Below, piece by piece: positions 57,070 to 64,000 of a DNA stretch of 64,000 nucleotides. This DNA comes from Plumapathes pennacea (lineage: Eukaryota > Cnidaria > Anthozoa > Antipatharia > Myriopathidae): the NCBI GenBank assembly GCA_964036295.1, contig OZ038464.1, forward strand, positions 8,914,001 through 8,978,000, given 5' to 3'. A program made the position numbers and the translations under genes. The stretch's first letter is position 1. Each line of letters begins with the position of its first letter. The notes under the pieces are model-generated. The model did not search any database. It was not told where the DNA came from and worked only from the letters and a program-made list of their open reading frames with translations.

Positions 57070-58209
57070 TTGCTCGCGGGGGCCTGGGGCCCAAGCGAGC
57101 TTAAAAACGCAAATTTTTATTTTAATTTTTTTTCCTTTTTGTCGGTCGAGAATGGGCACACGGTGATTGGTTCATATTATCACGTGCTGGGCGATGACGT
57201 AATTGACTTGCTAAACAACTCGAGATGTGGCCAGTGAATTGCTCGTTACTTGTGTGTGAAAGTTAACTGCATCCCATCCAAATTCAACACCATTTGGCTC
57301 TGTGGAACATGCACGGATAAACTGGATTTTCGGGAACGATTTTGGCTCGCGTTCACCGCGGAAGCTTTGAGAATAGCCGTAAACAAATATTTGATGGATA
57401 CCGCTGTCGCCGATAAATATTTAGTCCCGACGAAACTTTCTGTGGCGACACGAAATACTTTTGGGAAGATAACAGGGCGAAAACAGAAACCAAAGCTACG
57501 GTGAGCTTTAGCCGTAAAACAATGACGCTTTATGCTTTACTCTGTACATGACATCTGTTGCCTCATAAAATTCTTCTGCGTATGGTACATTGCCTGTTGA
57601 AGTGTTTCTTTCATTCGATCATGTAGCCTTTGTTTCGCAATGGTCATTAAATACCAGAAATGAAAAATACACCGAAATAATTCTGAGGATTGAGTTTGCA
57701 GTCACAAATGGACTGAACACACTGTGAACAAAAGCGCAATAATATTGTAAACATCTCTCGTGTGACATTCCTCGCTTTCAATTTTATATTTGTTACAGAG
57801 CACGAATACTCGAAAGCCTGATAGAAGAAACGTATTGAGTTAATAAAAGAAAACACATAAGTAGTGAAGCGAAGGCTTGGATTAATCGTGGCCTCTGATT
57901 AGAAATAAGAGTCAAGGTCAAACTGTCATAATCGATTGTGCATAAAAAGATATGTCACGCATTCTCAAGATGCAGGGTCGCTCAACCTTTAAGAAGCAAG
58001 TGTATGAGTGTTGTAATAATAATTTTTAGTTTAATCAAGGTGTCAAAAGAGCAAGGTGTCAAAAGCCAAGTTCTCTATACTGTGTGATATTTTTATGGTG
58101 AGAAACTGGAAGTCGCTCTTGGGAGTTCTGCTCTTGTCCCCTACTTTCCATTTTATATTCTGGTCTCGACCCAACTCACGCCGCGAGCTCACTGGCAAGG
58201 CCAGTCTAG
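57070..58209 (+). repeat. Repeat family A, full-length copy 4
   Basis: Nearly identical to 11171-12308 over its whole length apart from small indels. It ends ACTGGCAAGGCCAGT, then CTAG (58206-58209) and T, so it keeps the CTAG that copy 1 has lost. It lies just upstream of ACAA2 exon 1 and may shape the promoter context. Confidence 0.75.
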
Positions 58210-58531
58210 TTCAATTTAATCTACATATTGATTCAGTTTCAAAGCAATAATCATACAATAAATTTAATGTTTTTTCAGTAGGTATGCAATCTTCTCTTTG
58301 ATTTGTGCAATTCAATGATAGAATTTCAATTTTATGTAATTATACATATGTAAATGGTTAAAAATTAACATTGATATTTTGACTAAGCTATGAAAATGAT
58401 AGGCAAATCTTAATTAATAATCAATAAAGAATTATAATAATTAATCATAAAATTAATCATAAAAAATACCTAAATAATTATAAACATATTTAATTTCAAA
58501 ATAGTGGGAAGTGTTGGTATCAATAAAATTT

Positions 58532-58680
58532 CTAATTAAAAAATATTTTTTTGATACTGTTTTTAAAAGAGTAGATGCTTTTCTTATTTTTGGTATCATG
58601 GATGAGATCATTCCAAAGTATTTTTCCCTTATACGATATAGTATTATGACTTGATTTTAATTTTCTAAAAGAAATGTGAA
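58532..58680 (-). pseudogene. LINE C-terminal fragment
   Basis: The minus strand reads YKGKILWNDLIHDTKNKKSI, then YSFKNSIKKIFFN and a stop. This is the WN.LP....S...FK..LK.. ending seen in many LINE reverse transcriptases. Only the last 45-50 codons remain. Confidence 0.5.
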
Positions 58681-58921
58681 GATTTTTAGATTGACGTGTA
58701 CAATAAAAATGTATTTTGGAGTGCTGAAGCTACATGGAGGGCCTTCTAGAGAGAACGGAGGGAATCCTGAGTCGTAGCTTCGATGCTGGTGACCAACGTC
58801 AAAACTCAGACATTCTCCTGCATGTAAATCTGCTGGATAAGACATGCTTGAGGATCTTATCTAACACTTGTTGGCTGCATTCTTCATTGTGCAAGCTTCC
58901 ATAGATTGATACAAAAAGTTT

Positions 58922-59815
58922 GGATCATTATCGCTTTCAAGGCACGAAGCCTTATATAAAAACAAAGAAAAGCATGAGAAAAAGACCCTTTATGTAAGTG
59001 TACAGTTTTACATAAGCCGGACCTCTCTTACGGAGCCGTTCTAAGGATTCTTACAGAGCTGTTCTAAGGATTCTTACAGAGCCACTCTAAGGATTCTTAC
59101 AGATTATTGATGTCAGAACTGAAACGAACATAAATAACTTGGCATTATAATTCTCGTATAGGTAGCAAATCAATTGTACATGTAATAAGAAGAAATTAAA
59201 TGTATACAAAAATGAAGTGGCTAAGTTTATGAAAGCCTTCCTCTCTCTTCTTTCTGGGCATCTGTGGCACCCATGTTCACGAGTAGTACACAGGCTCTTT
59301 TGTAATAGGTAAATAAATCAATACATAAAAATATTTCAAATTGCATCATTGTTTCCTTTGTGGCTATATCTTTCTGAAAGTGATAGTTCCTTGGCATTAT
59401 ATGGGTGATGCAGAATTAGTACAAATTGCGTCCTTTGTATTGTTTAATGAGGAAAGTAGAGTGACATCAGACGGAAGTTGAAAAAGACAGACATATGGAA
59501 TAACAAGAAGACTTAAAAATTACGGCCACAGATGCCCACAAAGAGAGAGTTGTTACATGAGTGGTTTTCAAATGCCAATGATAACACGATTGACAACAGG
59601 GAATGAACATCAAAGTGGATGAAAATTCAAGCTACAATAGCTTATGCATTCATATATACCTGGTTCTACGAACAATATTGTTTAAGTCTTAATGTAATAT
59701 GTATATTTCAACCTGGTTCAGCATTTCTTTTTTAAAGTGATTTACACTGTTTCTTTGTTTTTAGGTTTTAGGCACTCCTATACAGAATTGTAAATATAAC
59801 TGTTTAGATATTGTA

Positions 59816-59876
<61 letters not shown>

Positions 59877-60715
59877 ATGTAATACTTCCAACAGCAAAAA
59901 GGCTCCTGTTGTTTTTTGTTTTGATTGTTTATTTTTTTATTTTTTTATGGAGGTTCAAACAACGAATCAAAATTCAAACAGCACAACGTTGTACGTTTTT
60001 GTTAAACTGACTCATGGTTCATAAAAACCTGCATATCTATTTTGTGTTTCCTTTCTCCTAACTCATCTAACATCGGACATTTCGGTCACCTTCAGCAAAT
60101 GAATAGCACAATAGCAAAACTAGACGTCCCCATGTGCTCCGTGCTACTGCTTTGTAACCGTTGACCTTTCTCCCTTTCGATCAATCCCAAATTCTAACCA
60201 GATAATGATCAGACAATATGACGATTTCGGCAGTCGATAAAAACTCCGATAACGTATTTATAAGCTGATCGAACAACGATCCTGAGTATTTGTGCTCTCA
60301 CTACATCACTTTAATGTTCCACCCCTCCCCGGGTCTCCATCCCCTCCCCCTCTCCCAAAACTTGTTATATAAAGTTTGAAACGAGGTCTTTGAGCGGCGC
60401 TGTAAGAATCGTTAGAGTGGCTCTGTAAGAATCCTTAGAACGGCTCTGTAAGAATCCTCAGAGTGGCTCTGTAAGAATCCTTCGAGTGGCTCTGTAAGAA
60501 TCCTTAGAACGGCTCTGTAAAAATTCTTAGAACGGCTCTGTAAGAATCCTTAGAACGGCTCTGTAAGAGAGGCTTATGTAAAACAGTACACTTACATAGA
60601 GGGTCTTTTCTTATGCTTTTCTTTGTTTTTATATAAGGCTCTGTGCCCAGAAAACGATAATGATCCATTCTTTGTTTTTATATAAGGCTCCGTGCCCAGA
60701 AAGCGATAATGATCC
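58922..60715. mobile_element. Element with long inverted ends and 23-bp subrepeats
   Basis: The ends are inverted: GGATCATTATCGCTTTCAAG on the left and the complement of GGATCATTATCGCTTTCTGG on the right. They continue through TTATATAAAAACAAAGAA, GACCCT..TATGTAAGTGTAC and TTTTACATAAGCC. Inside each end is a tandem array of TCTTACAGAGCCGTTCTAAGGA-type units, about four on the left and about eight on the right. The right terminus is partly duplicated (60656 and 60715). No transposase is visible in the 1.3-kb middle. The right end runs into the BEL/Pao pol end at 60716. Confidence 0.65.
59816..59875. repeat. (ATT)n microsatellite
   Basis: About 20 ATT triplets in the middle of the inverted-end element. 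Confidence 0.95.
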
Positions 60716-62147
60716 GCTTAGTCTGGTTGGGAGGTCGCTGAACAGCGTTTTCGACCGGATCAGCCTTGACTTCGATCGGGATTAGATGCTGTATCACTCT
60801 TCTTAGTAGCTGAGGACTTCTGCTGCTGCTTGCTACTTTCACGATAGCTGCCCGTACTTTTCCGTCGCTTCCTGGCAATAGTTCCTCCACCTTGCCAAGT
60901 TTCCAAAAACATCTGGATTTCGAGTCGTCTTTAAGGACGACAATGCCATCGACGGATATGAGTTCTGAACCTTCCTTGGTGGACTTTACGACTGCATTTT
61001 CACGTTGATTCAGTAGGTACTCATGCTTCCATTGTCTCGCGAATTGATGCAACAGTTTTCTGTGATGATGCTGCTTTCTTGTTAGCGTGTCGTAGGTGCT
61101 GATGACTTCAAAGTGCTCGCTGTTCGGCATTGCTGTCACTCTGCGTTCGTTGATCAGGTGCGATGGCGTGAGCGGATAGGAAACGGACTCGTTGTCATCA
61201 TAAACATAGATGAGGGGTCTCGCGTTTATGATGCATTCCACTTCAGTTAGTACGGTACTCAGATCATCATGGCCAAGAGACGTTCTCCCCACGATTTTCT
61301 TGAGAGACGTCTTTACACTTCGAATCAATCCTTCCCAGAACCCTCCCCACCAAGGAACATTCTCAATGATGAATGTCCAAGTTTTCTGGGTGTTTACCAG
61401 GTAACGTTGAACTTCTTGTGAACGGACGATCTTCCAAACTTCTGAGGATGCTGATTTGTAGGTCTTGGCGTTGTCTGAGATCAGGGTAGCTGGGAGTCCT
61501 CTTCTGCTTGCAAATCGACGGAACACTTGTAGAAAAGATTTCACATGAAGATCTGATGTAAGTTCGAGATGTACGGCTCTCGTGCTTGCGCATGTGAATA
61601 AACAAATGTAAGCTTTGTTTGAGAGTTCCTCCTTTGTTGAGGTGCCCTTTTGACATGAAACGTACAGTGGGCCAGCGAAGTCTAATCCCGTGTGAGTGAA
61701 TGGGGGATCATCAGATACTCGAGAACTTGGCAAATCGGGTGTGCTCAGGGGCCTGTAAGGTATTTCTTCTATCTTTCGACAAAGGACGCACTTTTTCAGA
61801 ACTCTCTTGACCGCTTCACGTCCGCGTAAGATCCAATATCTTTCTCGAAGGGAGGTGAGGGTGCCTCTGATCTCGCTGTGCTTGACTCTCGCGTGAACAT
61901 CCTTTATCAGCAACTCTGAAAATGGATCTTTGGATGGCAATAGCACTGGATTCTTGGTGGAGATCGGAAGGGAGGCATTGTTCACTCTACCTTTGCATCG
62001 CAACAGGTTCTGCTTGTCAAGGTACAGACCAAATTGCTTGACGTACGGAGGTGGCGATGATTTTGGTTTCTCCAGCAGAAATCTTATCTCACTCGAGAAG
62101 GCAGAAGCTTGAACGCCTCCTGCCCAGCACACTTCGGCTCGTTTCAT
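60716..62147 (-). pseudogene. BEL/Pao integrase and C-terminal domain
   Basis: An open frame of about 475 codons. In order: an integrase zinc-binding domain (HARVKHSEIRGTLTSLRERY, then CVLCRKIEEIPYRPL), the rve core with catalytic residues in HTGLDFAGPLYV (Asp), TLISDNAKTYKS (Asp) and PWWGGFWEGLIRSVK (Glu), and a C-terminal domain with RQWKHEYLLNQRE and LGKVEELLPGSDG. No stops within the integrase. The frame ends just beyond the insertion junction at 60716, so the native terminus is lost, and the upstream part of pol is cut off by a LINE. Confidence 0.85.
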
Positions 62148-62185
62148 CTCTGCTGTGCTCAGTTCCTTTGCAACTCTGGCGGAGC

Positions 62186-63232
62186 TTTATAATAATAATA
62201 TAATAATAATAATAATAATAATAATAACTTTATTTAGGCAGACGGTCAGCATCACTGTAAGGTGCTTTTCAGCTGAGCTCTGCATACAATAATATTAGAA
62301 GAAAAAAATGACTAAATTACAAAAACTGACTAAATTACAATAGAAGGCTAACTAAATTACAAATAATTACATTTATAATTACAATAAATCTAGTTAAATT
62401 ACAATAAAAGCTAGGATTAATATATAAGCTAAAATCTAAGCTATTATATAAAAAAGTACAGCTTTAGAAAGTTCTAATTCAGAACTTCATTATGTAGGAC
62501 CTTACGAAACTGAGATAGGTTCTCAATCTCTCTTAACTCTATTGGGAGGGCGTTCCAGTCCTTAACAAAAATACATCCTGATCTTAAAAGACCCTTAGTG
62601 GTCGATGATTGTTCCTGTCTAAGGTCCTTCCTGTGCCTAGTGTAGTAGGGATGAACATCAGCCCCACTGGTGAAAGTACGGTCTTCGTCCAAAAGATGAT
62701 GTATGGACTTATAAACATACAGACAGCGGTGATAGATTCTTCTTTTAGCTAGCGTGCACCAACCCAATGTCTGGAGAGCTTCACTGGCGGATGAATTCGG
62801 ATGGCGATCGAGTATGATCTTAGCAGCTTTGTTCAAAGATACCTGGAGGGAGTTCATGAGCAAGATGTTGTTCCTATCTCCCCAGATGATACAGCCATAC
62901 TCGAGGATTGGCACGATCATCGTGATTACATAGAGTTTCCTTGCATAGAGTGGTAGTAAGTGTTTAATACGTTTCAACAATCCCAGGCGCTGATTTACTT
63001 TGCGTTGAATTTCATCGATGTGGGGTTGCCATGATATGGTTTCCTCCATAATTATTCCAAGGTATTTATACTCCGTCACTCTTCCCAGTTGTTCGTCATG
63101 AATTCTTAGATGCACGTCGTTGAAGCCATTTAATCTATGCCTGTTTCCGATCAGCATGAATTTAGACTTGTCGATGTTTATTGTTAGTTTGTTCTCTGAT
63201 AACCATTGAGCTACCCCTTGCAAATCTCGCAT
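62186..63232 (-). mobile_element. LINE 3' portion with (ATT)n tail inserted in BEL/Pao
   Basis: The minus-strand frame 63232-62474 encodes the C-terminal half of a LINE reverse transcriptase: LSENKLTINIDKSKFMLIG, YKYLGIIMEETISWQPHI, RKLYVITMIVPILEYGCIIW and DWNALPIELREI. The end of the FADD catalytic box is already gone at the 5' side. A 3' UTR follows, then an ATT-repeat tail at 62186-62228. It is 5'-truncated, with no stops in what remains. Confidence 0.8.
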
Positions 63233-63590
63233 TGGAGATTCACTTCGTTAGAATATTTAGCATTCAGTTACTGATACGATTCTTAGTGTTTCTCATACGT
63301 TTCTCGTTGTTAATAGCGCATAGCAATAGTTGTAGTGATTTCTCGCACAATATACGCGCATTTGAGATTAACTTATTTATGATTCTTGTGCTGTTTTTGC
63401 TGTTAGTGAATCTCAAGCTGGGAATCAGTTTGTTCTGATAAATAAGCACAATGTACGCGCATTGGAGATTCACTTTGTTAGAATATTTAGCATTCGGTTA
63501 CTGATACGATTCTTAGTGTTTCTCATACGTTTCTTGTTGTTAATAGCGAATAGCAATAGTTGTAGTGATTTCTCTTTCAATGCGTTCTGG
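63230..63590. repeat. Two direct copies of a 115-bp unit
   Basis: A block beginning CGCATTGGAGATTCACTT, with GTTACTGATACGATTCTTAG and AATAGTTGTAGTGATTTCTC, occurs at 63229-63345 and again at 63459-63573. The copies are over 90 percent alike. A third partial GCGCATTTGAGATTAACTT start lies between them at 63357. They are probably internal repeats of an unidentified element next to the LINE. Confidence 0.65.
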
Positions 63591-63844
63591 GTTAGCTGTC
63601 TCACTGTTTGCATTTTATCTCTGGATGTCGAGTAATAGCATATGTAACTCATAAAACTCGTACCTTCGGCAGCGGACGCTTTTAAAGCCCCGAAGTAAAT
63701 TTCAGCGGCATGAAACCGCGACAAACTGAGCCTGTTTGCAACAAAACTCTAATTTTAAAAACGTCAGTTCACCATGTTATGCTTCTCCTCATTTTGTCAT
63801 CTTTATCGCTCCGTGGTCCGAACGAGGTGTTGCCGGTAATTAAT
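63591..63844. other. Unassigned sequence within the broken BEL/Pao
   Basis: Lies between the direct repeats and the pol remnant. No recognisable coding or repeat signature. Confidence 0.4.
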
Positions 63845-64000
63845 GGCATCTGAAAAATTCTGCCATTTCGGCCGCATTCCATCGGTTACTAAGGGGCTCT
63901 GGCTCGTTATGGTTTTGGCGTATTTCTTGTACCCGATGCAGCACGTGCTGTTTCCATGGTTTGTTGTGATTTATCCAGCAAAGGACAGCCATCGAATCTA

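Larger units (their letters stand above)
60716..64000 (-). mobile_element. BEL/Pao retrotransposon pol, interrupted, running off the window
   Basis: From the right edge, 64000-63845 (minus) reads the RNase H end: DSMAVLCWINHNKPWKQHVL, then HRVQEIRQ. The frame is then broken by insertions. From about 62180 it resumes with VAKELSTAEMKRAEVCWAGG and the integrase gene to about 60716. The BEL/Pao assignment rests on the H-C integrase zinc domain plus rve core and the tail domain typical of Pao (QFARQWKHEYLL...GKVEELLPGSDGKVR). The end of pol is replaced by the inverted-end element 58922-60715. Confidence 0.85.

Overview
The window is animal nuclear DNA, most likely from an anthozoan cnidarian and probably a stony coral. 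This is inferred from intron-split animal genes, AT-rich non-coding sequence, and a dense mix of Crypton, Helitron, Gypsy, BEL/Pao, LINE, Harbinger and tRNA-SINE remnants. No bacterial, CRISPR or operon features were seen.

Three cellular genes can be rebuilt exon by exon. (1) BORA (protein aurora borealis, the Aurora-A/Plk1 activator) lies on the minus strand, 9203 down to 2634, in 11 phase-consistent exons. (2) MZT1 (MOZART1, a gamma-tubulin ring complex subunit) lies on the plus strand, 9600 to 22769, in 3 exons with large repeat-filled introns. BORA and MZT1 are head to head with about 400 bp between start codons. As I recall, the human orthologues are also adjacent and divergent on chromosome 13, so this looks like an old mitotic gene pair with a shared promoter. 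(3) ACAA2 (mitochondrial 3-ketoacyl-CoA thiolase) lies on the minus strand, 56809 to 47972, in 7 exons. They rebuild to 397 codons with all active-site residues present. Downstream of the BORA stop, three more exon-like blocks (2621 to 1301) stay in frame with BORA and may be a C-terminal extension or a separate small gene.

The rest is mobile DNA. 7.2-8.6 kb and 12.4-13.9 kb hold two different inverted-repeat elements, each with a PHD-finger gene remnant. 10.1-15.1 kb is bounded by inverted 7-bp repeat arrays. 14.1-14.9 kb is a Harbinger-like element and 15.5-17 kb a LINE. 21.1-21.6 kb is a near-perfect palindrome with a 7-bp target duplication. 23.7-25.3 kb is an IS3EU-like transposon with a 6-bp target duplication and an integrase-like gene. 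25.5-29 kb is a degenerate Gypsy pol. 29-34.6 kb holds smaller elements, a Helitron-protein fragment and an exon-like ORF. 34.9-42.7 kb is a nested mosaic: repeat family A is split by an insertion with an intact two-exon Crypton-type tyrosine recombinase, followed by a second Gypsy split at a TA dinucleotide. 43.2-43.8 kb is another Helitron-protein fragment. 45.3-46.2 kb and 54.9-55.9 kb are two exact or nearly exact tandem pairs of non-autonomous Helitrons. 57-58.2 kb is a full copy of family A. 58.9-60.7 kb is an element with long inverted repeats carrying 23-bp subrepeats. 60.7-64 kb is a BEL/Pao pol interrupted by a LINE, running off the right edge.

The cellular genes do not form a pathway together, apart from BORA and MZT1, which both act in centrosome and spindle function. 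All calls were made by eye from translation, splice phase and repeat matching. No database search was run.
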